Assembly (NCBI GenBank): GCA_012514775.1
Contig: JAAYZQ010000386.1
Span: 1 to 21,572 of the forward strand
Length of the DNA stretch: 21,572 bases
Direction of reading: 5' to 3'
Source of the DNA: Anaerolineaceae bacterium
GTDB taxonomy: Bacteria > Chloroflexota > Anaerolineae > JAAYZQ01
Shown here: in pieces, positions 7,523 through 15,318 of the stretch
How the letters are laid out: every line of letters begins with the position of its first letter
Position numbering within the stretch: position 1 is the stretch's first letter
The notes under the pieces: generated by a model
Told to the model about the DNA's origin: nothing
Seen by the model: only the letters and a program-made list of their open reading frames with translations
The model's database searches: none
Translations under genes and position numbers: made by a program

Positions 7523-8047
7523 ATGGACCGTAATGGCGATCTGATCGAAGTGGACCAGCTCGACGACTGGGAGGACAACGAGGACGAAAACGAGGACGAG
7601 GACGCTACTTGTCCCGAGTGCGGAGAGCCCCTGGCGCCCGAAGAGACGGTCTGCCCCAACTGCGGCGCCGAGTTTGGCTTTTTCTGCCCCGAATGCGATC
7701 GGGAGATCCCCCCCGAGGCCGACGTTTGCCCCTTCTGTGGCGCCGAGCTGGCCGAGGGCTTTGAGGACGAGGACGAGACCCACGAGCCGGCCGTCGCCGT
7801 CGAGCGCGCCGAGTTCTGCGGCAACTGCGGCCAGTCCATCGGCCCCGACGACGAGGAGTGCCCCAACTGCGGCGTCGACCTGTGTCCCGATTGTGGCGCG
7901 GCCCTCCAGGAAGAGGACGAGGTCTGCCCGGTATGCGGCGCCGAGTTCGCCTTCGCCTGCCCGGAGTGTGGCGAGGAGGTGCCCGCCAACGCCGACGAGT
8001 GCCCCCACTGCGGCTTTGCCTTTGAAGAAGAGGACGAGGATGAGTGA
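7523..8047 (+). CDS. Acidic protein with five tandem zinc ribbons
   Basis: A 174-residue protein with ten CxxC knuckles, which is five four-cysteine zinc ribbons. First cysteines are at 30, 44, 55, 69, 99, 113, 121, 135, 146 and 160. Within every ribbon the two knuckles are exactly 14 residues apart, and the gaps between ribbons are 11, 30, 8 and 11. The N-terminus (1-29), the middle linker (about 73-98) and the C-terminal tail are strongly acidic (runs of D and E), so the protein should be very acidic overall. Such ribbons usually bind one zinc each and act in protein or nucleic acid contacts. The acidity argues against simple DNA binding. The ATG at 7523 follows AAGGATAGGA. The 3' end overlaps the next zinc-ribbon gene by 8 bp. 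Confidence 0.85.
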   Translation: MDRNGDLIEVDQLDDWEDNEDENEDEDATCPECGEPLAPEETVCPNCGAEFGFFCPECDREIPPEADVCPFCGAELAEGFEDEDETHEPAVAVERAEFCGNCGQSIGPDDEECPNCGVDLCPDCGAALQEEDEVCPVCGAEFAFACPECGEEVPANADECPHCGFAFEEEDEDE

Positions 8048-9038
8048 CGAGGGAGGGGGCGTCGAGCTGATCCTCCTCCGCGAAGACGCCGTCGCCGAGG
8101 GACCCGATACCCTGCGCTGCCCCTCGTGCGGCACCGGCGTCTCGTACAACGACGGGATCTGCTCCGCCTGCGGCCAGGTCTTTTGCCCTGGCTGCGGCCA
8201 CGCCCTGGAGAGCGACGAGGACGAATCGTGCCCGGCCTGCGGCCTGGCCCTGAGCTTTGAATGCCCCGCGTGCGGCTTTCCGGTGGCGGCTGGCGCCCGC
8301 CTCTGCCCGGAGTGCAGCCTGCTCTTCGTGCGGCGCTGTCCCGCCTGCCAGGCCCGCATCCTCGACGGCCCGCCGGCCTGCCCCGAATGCGGCGCGGAGC
8401 TGGTCCTGGAGCAGCGCGCCTCGGCGACCATCTTTGCCGCCGCCCCCGGCCTGGTGCTCCTGCGCTGTCCCAACTGCACCGACAAGTATGCCAGCGAGCT
8501 GGGCGCCTGCCCATCGTGCGGGCAGCGGGTCTGCCCCGACTGTTACCTGCTGTTGCGCGAGGAGGAGACGGTCTGCCCCCATTGCGGCTTTCACGCCGCC
8601 CGGCCCTGCCCCAACTGCAAGGCCGACGTCGGCCTGGGCCTGCCCGAGTGCCCGGCCTGCGGCCAGGAGCTGTGCCCCACCTGCGGCGCGGCGGTGGCCG
8701 AGAACGACACGGCCTGCCCGAGCTGTGGCACCGAGCTGGAGTTGGTCTGCCCCCGGTGCGGGGCCGGGCTGGCCCCCGAGATGGTTCGCTGCCCGGAATG
8801 CGGCCTGTCCTTTGAGCACCACTGTCCCGCCTGCAAGGCCAGCGTGGAGGCCGGGGCCGATCGCTGCCCGGCGTGCGGCCAGCCCCTCTGCCCCGCCTGC
8901 GGCGCCGCCGTGGGCGCCGGCGACGAGTCGTGCGCCGCCTGCGGGGCCGAGCTGAGGTACTTTTGCCCTGTGTGTGAAGCCCAGGTGGGCGCCGGCGACG
9001 ACCGCTGCCCCGTCTGCGGCGAGGTCCTGGAAGACTAG
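8040..9038 (+). CDS. Protein with twelve tandem zinc ribbons
   Basis: A 332-residue protein carrying 24 CxxC knuckles, or twelve predicted zinc ribbons. First cysteines run 27, 41, 49, 64, 75, 89, 100, 114, then 143 to 323. The knuckles of a ribbon are 14 residues apart in eleven of twelve (15 in the second). Gaps between ribbons are 8 or 11, apart from one 29-residue linker (about 119-142) with an Ala/Leu-rich, non-cysteine segment. Knuckles are mostly CPxCG. The start ATG at 8040 lies inside ATGAGTGA, overlapping the stop of the preceding gene, and GAGGACGAGG just before it can serve as ribosome site, so the two should be translationally coupled. No enzyme domain is visible; a metal-rich scaffold or zinc store is possible but unproven. 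It ends 9 bp from a convergent gene. Confidence 0.85.
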   Translation: MSDEGGGVELILLREDAVAEGPDTLRCPSCGTGVSYNDGICSACGQVFCPGCGHALESDEDESCPACGLALSFECPACGFPVAAGARLCPECSLLFVRRCPACQARILDGPPACPECGAELVLEQRASATIFAAAPGLVLLRCPNCTDKYASELGACPSCGQRVCPDCYLLLREEETVCPHCGFHAARPCPNCKADVGLGLPECPACGQELCPTCGAAVAENDTACPSCGTELELVCPRCGAGLAPEMVRCPECGLSFEHHCPACKASVEAGADRCPACGQPLCPACGAAVGAGDESCAACGAELRYFCPVCEAQVGAGDDRCPVCGEVLED

Positions 9039-9047
9039 CCTACCCCG

Positions 9048-11369
9048 TCAATAGACCGCCAGGCTGCCCAGCTCCAGGGCGCGCCCCCCCAGGCGCTCGC
9101 CGCTGGCCGGGTCGTAGAGCCCAACCAACACCCTGTAACTGCCCGCCGGCAGCTCGGCCGGCAGCCGGAGCAGCACGTGGTCGCGCACCGCCTCGCCGGC
9201 GGCCCACCGGCTGGTGCGCGCCGTGTTGAGGCAGGGCATGCCATCCCATTGGGCCAGGGGCCGGCCGTCCTCGCCCGCCACGTGGACGAACAGCTTGTAG
9301 TCGAGGGGCAGCGGCTCCTCCGGCCGCCACACCAGGAGCAGGTGCAGGACCTGCCCGGCCCCCACCACCGTCTCGTCCATCCCTCCCGACTGGAGCACCA
9401 GGCCGCCCCCCAGCTCCTCCTCGGCGAGGATCACCTCCGGGTCGGCCTCGGGCTCCAGGGCCGGGACGATGTCGTCGAACAGCTCGAAATCCTCCGCGTC
9501 ATAGACCACGTAGGGAACGGGCAGGGGCTCGCGCGCCCAGATGGCGGCGCGGGGCTCGCCGCGCACCCGCACCTCCCCCACGTGCTGGTAGCCCTCCAGG
9601 ACCTCCTCGCTGTACTCCGGGTTTGGCTTCTCGATGGCGCCGGCCACAAGGACCCAGGCCGGCGATCTGGCAAACTGCTCCCGGCGAAAGCTGGACAGGT
9701 ACCAGGCGGCCAGGCTGCGCGAGCGCTCGTTGCTGGCGTAGCGGCCCGGTAGGTAGCCCCAGTAGCTCAACAAGCCCAGGGGCTTCCAGCCCTCCTGGAC
9801 GGCAAAGCCAAAGCGCGGGTAGAGGGGCACGGCGTCGCCGTAGGGCGCCCGATACAGGGCGGGCCGGTTGCGGGGAAAGTCGGCCAGGGTCTCGGGCGCC
9901 TGGCGAAAGAACATGACGTACAGGTAGCCGCCCGAGAGCGCCAACCAGGCGATGGCCAGCCCGATGCCCACCCAGCGAAGGGTGGGCCTCAGGCCCGAAG
10001 CACGGGCCAGCGTCGCCAGGGGCACGGCCGCCAGCAGCGACCAGCTCTCCATGAGGTGATAGTAGTGGGTGCCGGGAAATTCCATCACCAGCGAGTAGAG
10101 CAGGAAGAACGGCACGAACCACAGGACCAGGGCCAGCGTCTCGCCGCGGGCCTGCCGACAGCCCAGGACGAAGCCGGCCGCGAGCAGGAGCAGCAGCCCC
10201 CCGTAAAAGTAGGTCGAGTTGTAAAAGGTGCCCATCTCGACGAAAAAGGCGAGGTTGAGGCCGCTGGCACCGCCCACGCGAACCCCCAGATAGTCCTGGG
10301 TCGCGGCCAGCCGGGGGCTCGTCAGGAGGGGCAGGTAGGCCAGGGCCACCAGCAGCCCGGCGACCCCGGCAGCGCCCAGGCCCACCGCCAGCACCCGCCG
10401 CCGGTCGGCCGCCCGCCGCCAGCCGAGCCAGGCCAGCACCAGCACCAGGGGCGCCAGGAGGGCCAGCTCGTAGTGCATCACCAGGCCGAGGGCGCAAAAG
10501 GCACCGGCCAGGACCAGCCAGCGCACCTCGCCGCGCCGGGAAAACTCCCAGGCGGCCAGGACGATGAGCACCGCCATGAGCAGCACCGCCCCCTGGTACT
10601 GCACCAGCCGCGACAGCCCCAGGGCAAACCCGTTGAACGCCAGGAGAACGCCCGCCCAGAAGCCGGCGGCCGCCGAAAAGAGGCGCCGGCCCAGGAGCGC
10701 GACGCCCAGCACGCTGCCCACGCTCGCCAGGGCAAAGGGCAGCCGGCCCGTCGCCTCGTCGATGGACCCCATGGCCCCGTAAAAGGCCGTCGCCACGGCC
10801 AGCTCGCCCGGTCCCTTCTGATGGCCGGCAAAGGCGCCGTCCTCTCCTTCCAGGGCCTGCCTGGCGTGGAGCAGGACGACCGTCTCGTCGGTGTGCAACT
10901 GGTGGTAGCCCAGCCCCGGCAGCCTTAAGAGGCCCGCCAGGGCCACCAGGGCCAGGAGCCAGGTCCACGTCCAGGGCAGCACCGGGCGAAGGGGTAGGGG
11001 CCGGCGCCAGAGCAGGCCGGCGGCCAGGGCCACGGCGCCCGCCCCGTAGACGCCGGCCAGGTGGCCGCGGCCCATGGGACCCGGCACGGCGTGGATGAGC
11101 AACAGCAGCACCACGAGCCAGCACAGGCCCAGCCCCAGCGCCAGGAGGCCGGCCGTGGGCGGCTCCAGGTCGCGCAGCCGCCAGTGGGCCACGAGGAGGG
11201 CGCCCGGCAGCCACCAGCCCAGGGCGGCCATGGCGACCCAGCGGAGCCAGGTCGTCACCTCGGGCAGGAGGAGGAGCAGCGTCGACGCGAGCACGATGGG
11301 CACCGCCGCCGCCAGCAGCCGCTGCCCCCGGACCCGCTCCCTGAAAGCGCTCAACCGTCCCACTCCCAA
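9048..11369 (-). CDS. GT-C family (ArnT/PMT-like) glycosyltransferase with C-terminal beta domain
   Basis: A 773-residue membrane enzyme. About a dozen hydrophobic helices fill residues 17-490. The first large external loop carries HTDE (159-162), the acidic pair expected for the catalytic site of polyprenyl-phosphate-sugar-dependent GT-C enzymes (GT39/GT83, PMT_2 type). QKGPG near 184-188 and a dense row of helices follow. The soluble tail (about 615-773) has a beta-sandwich look, with YKLFVHVAGEDGRPLAQWDG, then 'W..GE.V.D...L.LP....GSYRVLVGLYD'; I recognise this tail as recurrent on such enzymes, but its function is unknown to me. The start is TTG at 11369, after GAGGGGAG that overlaps the stop of the upstream permease gene; GTG at 11363 is an alternative. 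Acceptor and sugar are unknown. Confidence 0.85.
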   Translation of the reverse strand: MGVGRLSAFRERVRGQRLLAAAVPIVLASTLLLLLPEVTTWLRWVAMAALGWWLPGALLVAHWRLRDLEPPTAGLLALGLGLCWLVVLLLLIHAVPGPMGRGHLAGVYGAGAVALAAGLLWRRPLPLRPVLPWTWTWLLALVALAGLLRLPGLGYHQLHTDETVVLLHARQALEGEDGAFAGHQKGPGELAVATAFYGAMGSIDEATGRLPFALASVGSVLGVALLGRRLFSAAAGFWAGVLLAFNGFALGLSRLVQYQGAVLLMAVLIVLAAWEFSRRGEVRWLVLAGAFCALGLVMHYELALLAPLVLVLAWLGWRRAADRRRVLAVGLGAAGVAGLLVALAYLPLLTSPRLAATQDYLGVRVGGASGLNLAFFVEMGTFYNSTYFYGGLLLLLAAGFVLGCRQARGETLALVLWFVPFFLLYSLVMEFPGTHYYHLMESWSLLAAVPLATLARASGLRPTLRWVGIGLAIAWLALSGGYLYVMFFRQAPETLADFPRNRPALYRAPYGDAVPLYPRFGFAVQEGWKPLGLLSYWGYLPGRYASNERSRSLAAWYLSSFRREQFARSPAWVLVAGAIEKPNPEYSEEVLEGYQHVGEVRVRGEPRAAIWAREPLPVPYVVYDAEDFELFDDIVPALEPEADPEVILAEEELGGGLVLQSGGMDETVVGAGQVLHLLLVWRPEEPLPLDYKLFVHVAGEDGRPLAQWDGMPCLNTARTSRWAAGEAVRDHVLLRLPAELPAGSYRVLVGLYDPASGERLGGRALELGSLAVY

Positions 11370-11379
11370 CCCGCTCCCC

Positions 11380-12927
11380 TCACGACCACAGCAGCGTCAT
11401 GATGGCGCACACCACGGTGATGGCCAGGGCGACGACCAGGGTGTGGCGGATGACGTGCGACTCCTCGCCGATGGCGTCGATGGCCGCCGAGGCGTTCTGC
11501 AGCTTGGCCGGCGAGATGGAGCTGGCCAGCCCGCCGCCGATGCCACTGGCCGCGGCGATGAGCAAGCCGTTGGCGCCGATGCGGCCGGCCGTGTCCAGGT
11601 GGAGGGCAGTCAGCATGGCAATGGACGACGTCTCGGAGCCGCTGACGAACCCGCCCAGCAGCCCAAGCAAGGGCGAGACCAGGGGATAGAGCTGGCCCAG
11701 GGCCGCCGCCGAGGCCGTGGCCAGGACGTGCACCATGTTGTTCTGCGGCACCGCCAGTTGCCAGTCCGTCCCCTTGCCCGAGTGGTTGATAACAAAGGCG
11801 ATGGCGAAAAAGATGGCCGCGGCCAGGACCGGCCGCGGGGCGCGCTTGAGCCATTTGCGCGCCGTGGTGGCCAGTTGCGCCCGGGTGGGCTTCAGGAAGG
11901 GCAGGGCCAGGAGGGTACTGACCAGGATCCAGAAATAGGCCTGCCAGAAGAGCCGCACCCGCTCGGGCGCGCCGGGGATAATCTCCACGGGCATGGCCCA
12001 CCGCTGGAAGACCAGGTCAAAGAAAGGCAGGAACGGGGCATTGACCACCAGGGCCAGGACCGTGAGCAGAGCCCAGGGCGAGATGGCAGCGCCCAGCGAC
12101 AGCCGCTCCTCGGCGGCCAGGTCGGCCGGGCCCAGGCAGCCGCGGTCGCGGAGCGGCCGGCCGCGCACCTTGAGATAGGCGAGCATGACCAGGACGACGC
12201 CCAGCCCGGCGACGATGCCCGTCACGGTCACCAGGCCGGCGGCGGTGGTGGCCATGCACAGCAGCCCGGCGGTCAGCCCGGCCAACAGGGCAGGCAGCGC
12301 GCCCTGGCGCACCATGTTCCAGCGCCCCACGAGCCACAGCATGCCCACGGCGATGCAGGTGCTGATGACGGGCATGTAGCGCGCGAAGTAGCCGCCCACC
12401 TCGCCCACGGGCCGCCCCACAAAACCGGCAAAGACGACCACGGGAATGCCCAGGAGGGCGTAGGTGGTCAGGGCGTCGTAGCCCAGCGCCGGCAGGGCGA
12501 TGGCCGCGAAGGAAGAGTAGCCCAGGGCCATCATGATGGGCGGCAGGATAGAGACCGGCACGGCGCCCAGGGCCGTCAGCATGGTGCCAAAGCCGACGTT
12601 GATGATCATGATCTGGACCACGCGGTCGGCAGGCGCCACCGACTTGACGAGGGCCACGACGCGAGCAATGGCCCCGGTCTCGATCATCAGGGTCACCTGC
12701 AGGATGGACGTGGCCACCACGAGGGCGATAGGCAGCGAGGCCAGGATGCCCGCGACGCTGGCCTGCATCGCCACCGCCGGCGGCGTCTGGAAATAGAGCC
12801 AGGCCACGGCCACGGTCAGGATCCAGCCGACAACGCCTGCCGTGTCGGCGGCCATGCGTGCCACGGCCAGCAGCAAGAAGATGAAAATGACGGGCGACAC
12901 GGCGAGCACCACTGCCAGCGCGCTCAT
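11380..12927 (-). CDS. LctP/LldP-family permease (divergent)
   Basis: A 515-residue permease with about twelve to fourteen hydrophobic helices. It resembles the L-lactate/glycolate permease family: after a loop with PADRVVQ comes a helix with INVGFGTMLTALGAVPVSI, in the place of the family's 'GAFLEGAAGFGAP' segment, and near the end GGFVSGSETSSIAMLTALH matches the family's conserved 'GSFLSGSAT.SN' region. The GAAGFG motif of true lactate permeases is not kept, so the substrate is open. The ATG at 12927 overlaps the murE stop by four bases (ATGA), with GGGAGGGAT just upstream; the longer frame would run far into murE. It lies between murE and a glycosyltransferase in one operon. Confidence 0.8.
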   Translation of the reverse strand: MSALAVVLAVSPVIFIFLLLAVARMAADTAGVVGWILTVAVAWLYFQTPPAVAMQASVAGILASLPIALVVATSILQVTLMIETGAIARVVALVKSVAPADRVVQIMIINVGFGTMLTALGAVPVSILPPIMMALGYSSFAAIALPALGYDALTTYALLGIPVVVFAGFVGRPVGEVGGYFARYMPVISTCIAVGMLWLVGRWNMVRQGALPALLAGLTAGLLCMATTAAGLVTVTGIVAGLGVVLVMLAYLKVRGRPLRDRGCLGPADLAAEERLSLGAAISPWALLTVLALVVNAPFLPFFDLVFQRWAMPVEIIPGAPERVRLFWQAYFWILVSTLLALPFLKPTRAQLATTARKWLKRAPRPVLAAAIFFAIAFVINHSGKGTDWQLAVPQNNMVHVLATASAAALGQLYPLVSPLLGLLGGFVSGSETSSIAMLTALHLDTAGRIGANGLLIAAASGIGGGLASSISPAKLQNASAAIDAIGEESHVIRHTLVVALAITVVCAIMTLLWS

Positions 12928-14459
12928 ATCCCTCCCGATCCTCGATCCAGCCGCCGCCTGAGGGCGGCCCGCACCACCGCGTGCTCGTTCCAGGGCCGCT
13001 CTTCCCGCCCAAAGCACATCGACTGCTCGTGGCCCTTGCCGCAGGCGATGACCAGGTCGCCGGGGCGGGCCAGGTCCACGGCGAACTGGATGGCCTCCGC
13101 CCGGTCGGGCACGCGGTGATAGGAGCGGCCCTCCACGGCGCCCGCCGCCTCGGCCCCGCGGGCCATCTCGTCCAGGATCGCTTCCAGCGACTCGCGGCGC
13201 GGGTCCTCCGCGGTCATGACCGTCACGTCGGCCAGGCGGCCCGAGATCTCGCCCATCCGGGCCCGCTTTTCACGGTCCCGCTCGCCGGCGCAGCCAAAGA
13301 CGGCAATGACGCGCCCGTCCGTCATCCCCCGGGCGGCTTCCAAGGCGCGCTGCAGGGCGTTGGACGTGTGGGCAAAGTCGACGATGGCGGTGAAATCCTG
13401 TCCCTCGTCGATGCGTTCCATGCGCCCCACCACCCCCTCGACCCGCCACACCCCCTCCTGGATGGCCTCCGCCTCGACGCCCAGGGCCAGGGCCACGGTT
13501 GTGGCGGCCAGGACGTTGTACAGGTTAAAGTCGCCGGCCAGGCGGCTGCGCAGCTCGAAGGACGACCCGGGCCCCTGGACCGTCACCTGGGCCGCCCCGG
13601 GCGCGCGCCGCACCCCGGTGCCCACCACGTCGCCCCGGCCGCCCAGGCTGTAGGCCAGGTGGCGGTCGGCGGGGATGGGCGCCAGGTAGCGGTACGAGTC
13701 GTCGTCGGCGTTGAGGACGGCCACCTTGGGCACCCCCGGCTTGCGGTAACCCGCCACCAGGTGCTCGAAGAGCATCATCTTGGCCCGCCGGTAGGCCTCC
13801 AGGCTGCCGTGAATGTCCAGGTGCTCGTGGGTCACGTTGGTCACGGCGGCCACGTCGAAATCGCAGGCCGTGACGCGGTGCTGCTCCAGCCCGTGGGAGG
13901 TGACCTCCAGCACGGCCATCTCCAGGCCGGCGTCCACCATCTCGGCCAGGAAGCGCTGCAGGTCGGGAGCGTCGGGCGTCGTGGTGTGCAGGCCCGTGTC
14001 CAACACCCGCTCGCCAATGACGGCGTTGACCGTCGTCACCAGGCCGGCCCGGCGGCCGGCGGCCGAGAGGATGCTGTGCAGCAGGTTGCAGGTGGTGGTC
14101 TTGCCGTCGGTGCCCGTCACGCCGACGACCGTCAGGCGGCGGGCCGGGTAGCCGTGCCAGGCCGCCGCCAGGTGGGCCAGTGCCTCGCGCCCGTTGGGTA
14201 CCAGCACCTGGGGCACCCCCAGCCCGGGCAGTTCCCGCTCCACGACGGCGGCCACCGCCCCCCGCGCCACGGCCGCCGCGGCGTGCTCGTGGCCGTCCGT
14301 CTCGACCCCGCGATAGGCCACGAAAAGGCTCCCGGGCCCGGCACGGCGCGAGTCGAAGACGATCTCCTCGACCCTCAGGTCGTCCTCATCCTGCCGCCCC
14401 GGGTCCCGCACCTCGGCCCGCGGCAGGGAGGCCAGCAGTTGTCTCAGCGTGGCAGCCAT
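12924..14459 (-). CDS. murE: UDP-N-acetylmuramyl-tripeptide synthetase MurE
   Basis: A 511-residue cytoplasmic ligase that uses ATP to add the third amino acid to UDP-MurNAc-L-Ala-D-Glu in peptidoglycan synthesis. The ATP loop is GVTGTDGKTTT (113-123). HTTTPDAPDLQ (158-168), EVTSHGLEQHRV (185-196), the likely carbamylated lysine K227 in YRRAKMMLFEHL, DFAHTSNAL (361-369) and VFGCAGERDREKRARM (387-402) follow the family closely. The amino-acid pocket motif reads EDPRRE (418-423), where meso-DAP enzymes have DNPR. It is thus not certain whether DAP, ornithine, lysine or another residue is added; ornithine is reported for some Chloroflexota. The ATG at 14459 has only a weak ribosome site. It leads an operon with the permease and glycosyltransferase rather than with other mur genes. 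Confidence 0.96.
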   Translation of the reverse strand: MAATLRQLLASLPRAEVRDPGRQDEDDLRVEEIVFDSRRAGPGSLFVAYRGVETDGHEHAAAAVARGAVAAVVERELPGLGVPQVLVPNGREALAHLAAAWHGYPARRLTVVGVTGTDGKTTTCNLLHSILSAAGRRAGLVTTVNAVIGERVLDTGLHTTTPDAPDLQRFLAEMVDAGLEMAVLEVTSHGLEQHRVTACDFDVAAVTNVTHEHLDIHGSLEAYRRAKMMLFEHLVAGYRKPGVPKVAVLNADDDSYRYLAPIPADRHLAYSLGGRGDVVGTGVRRAPGAAQVTVQGPGSSFELRSRLAGDFNLYNVLAATTVALALGVEAEAIQEGVWRVEGVVGRMERIDEGQDFTAIVDFAHTSNALQRALEAARGMTDGRVIAVFGCAGERDREKRARMGEISGRLADVTVMTAEDPRRESLEAILDEMARGAEAAGAVEGRSYHRVPDRAEAIQFAVDLARPGDLVIACGKGHEQSMCFGREERPWNEHAVVRAALRRRLDRGSGGI

Positions 14460-14556
14460 CGCTTTTCACTAGCTCCCGGTGTAGAGCTCAACATCGTCTC
14501 CGTGGCAGAATTCTGGCTTGGCAGCATCCCTCCCCTTGTGGGCATCGGGCGTTGAG

Positions 14557-14585
14557 AGTATAGCGCAAAGGGTTGCTTTCGTCAA
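14557..14585 (-). promoter_or_regulatory. Promoter of the murE operon
   Basis: On the minus strand: TTGACG (14585-14580), a 17-nt spacer and TATACT (14562-14557). The leader to the murE ATG at 14459 would be about 90 nt. The 12 bases TTGCGCTATACT are shared exactly with the DUF362 promoter. Confidence 0.75.
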
Positions 14586-14676
14586 AAGCGGTGCGATGCT
14601 CTTGACGGTGCCGCGCAGATGGTCCAGATGGCAGAGCGGATTCCCGTCGGAATTCCTGACCGCCCCGCAACCATCC

Positions 14677-14705
14677 TTGCACCCCGGCACGGTTCATGTT
14701 AGAAT
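14677..14705 (+). promoter_or_regulatory. Promoter of the exonuclease-radical SAM-dynamin operon
   Basis: TTGCAC (14677-14682), a 17-nt spacer and TAGAAT (14700-14705), with TGT just before the -10 as an extended element. Transcription would begin near 14712, about 58 nt before the ATG at 14770. Confidence 0.7.
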
Positions 14706-14709
14706 GAAC
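14692..14709. promoter_or_regulatory. Perfect dyad over the -10: candidate operator
   Basis: GTTCAT (14692-14697), six bases, then ATGAAC (14704-14709). The arms are exact inverted copies and straddle the TAGAAT -10, the position at which a repressor would block polymerase. No regulator gene is adjacent, so the binding protein is unknown. A 6-bp dyad can occur by chance. Confidence 0.45.
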
Positions 14710-14769
14710 TGGGTTTCCGGACGCCCGGCAGCGAGCAGCGCCCGGGCCTCGCACAGAATGGGGTGAGAC

Positions 14770-15300
14770 ATGAACGTCGTGTTCTTTGACGTCGAGACGC
14801 AGCGCAGTTTTGACGAGGTGGGCGGCCGGCGCAACATCCGGCGCATGGGCCTGGCGGCGGCGGTGACCTACTCGACGGCCACGGGCGCCTACCACCACTA
14901 TACCGAGGACCGGTGCGCCGAGCTCCTGGCCGAGCTGCGGGCCGCCGACCTGGTGGTGGGCTTTAACGTCCTCAGCTTTGACTACGAGGTCCTGCGCGCC
15001 TACACCGACGATCCGCTGGACGATCTGCCCACGGTGGACATGCTGGACCACGTGTACCGCCGCCTGGGCTTTCGCGTCGGCCTCAACGCCCTGGCCGAGT
15101 GCACCCTGGGCTGTTGCAAGTCGGCCGATGGCCTGCAAGCCCTGGCCTGGTACCGCGAGGGCAAGATGCAAGAGATCCTGGACTACTGCCAGCAGGACGT
15201 GGAGGTTACGCGCCAGTTGTACGAGTACGGCCGCCAGTACAAGCACCTGAAGTACCGCGACAAGATGCGCCGCCTGCAGATGGTGCCCGTCAGTTGGTGA
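14770..15300 (+). CDS. Stand-alone DEDDy-type 3'-5' exonuclease (RNase H-like) domain
   Basis: A 176-residue protein with the RNase H fold motifs of DnaQ/YprB-like nucleases. Exo I is FFDVET (5-10, D7 and E9), Exo II is VGFNVLSFDYEVL (63-75, D71) and Exo III is YCQQDV (139-144, Y139 and D143, the Y-x3-D form). These four acidic residues plus the tyrosine would hold two metals and cut DNA or RNA from the 3' end. A CC pair at 115-116 is unusual, with no obvious role. In many bacteria this domain is the C-terminal part of a helicase-like protein; here it stands alone. The ATG at 14770 follows GGGGTGAGAC. A GTG-start radical SAM gene begins 18 bp downstream, so the two are likely one transcript. 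Confidence 0.85.
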   Translation: MNVVFFDVETQRSFDEVGGRRNIRRMGLAAAVTYSTATGAYHHYTEDRCAELLAELRAADLVVGFNVLSFDYEVLRAYTDDPLDDLPTVDMLDHVYRRLGFRVGLNALAECTLGCCKSADGLQALAWYREGKMQEILDYCQQDVEVTRQLYEYGRQYKHLKYRDKMRRLQMVPVSW

Positions 15301-15318
15301 TCCGGAGGTGGCTGCCCC

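Larger units (their letters stand above)
14460..14769. other. Divergent intergenic region, 310 bp
   Basis: It separates the leftward murE operon from the rightward exonuclease operon and has one good promoter for each. Between them lie ATTCC (14640-14644) with GGAAT (14649-14653) and the palindrome GGAATTCC (14649-14656), a possible protein site. No convincing open frame was seen. Confidence 0.6.

Noticed and set aside
6949..8514. 521-residue open frame on the minus strand
   Set aside because: It is antisense to the membrane and zinc-ribbon genes, Ser/Arg-rich and without family resemblance; the repeated cysteine codons on the plus strand keep the other strand open.
11380..12927. Naming the permease lldP
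   Set aside because: The GAAGFG segment of proven lactate permeases is not conserved, so the substrate is not supported.
11074..13119. 681-residue open frame on the plus strand
   Set aside because: It runs antisense to the permease and glycosyltransferase genes and has low-complexity Gly/Gln/His/Arg-rich content, a usual GC-rich shadow with no family resemblance.
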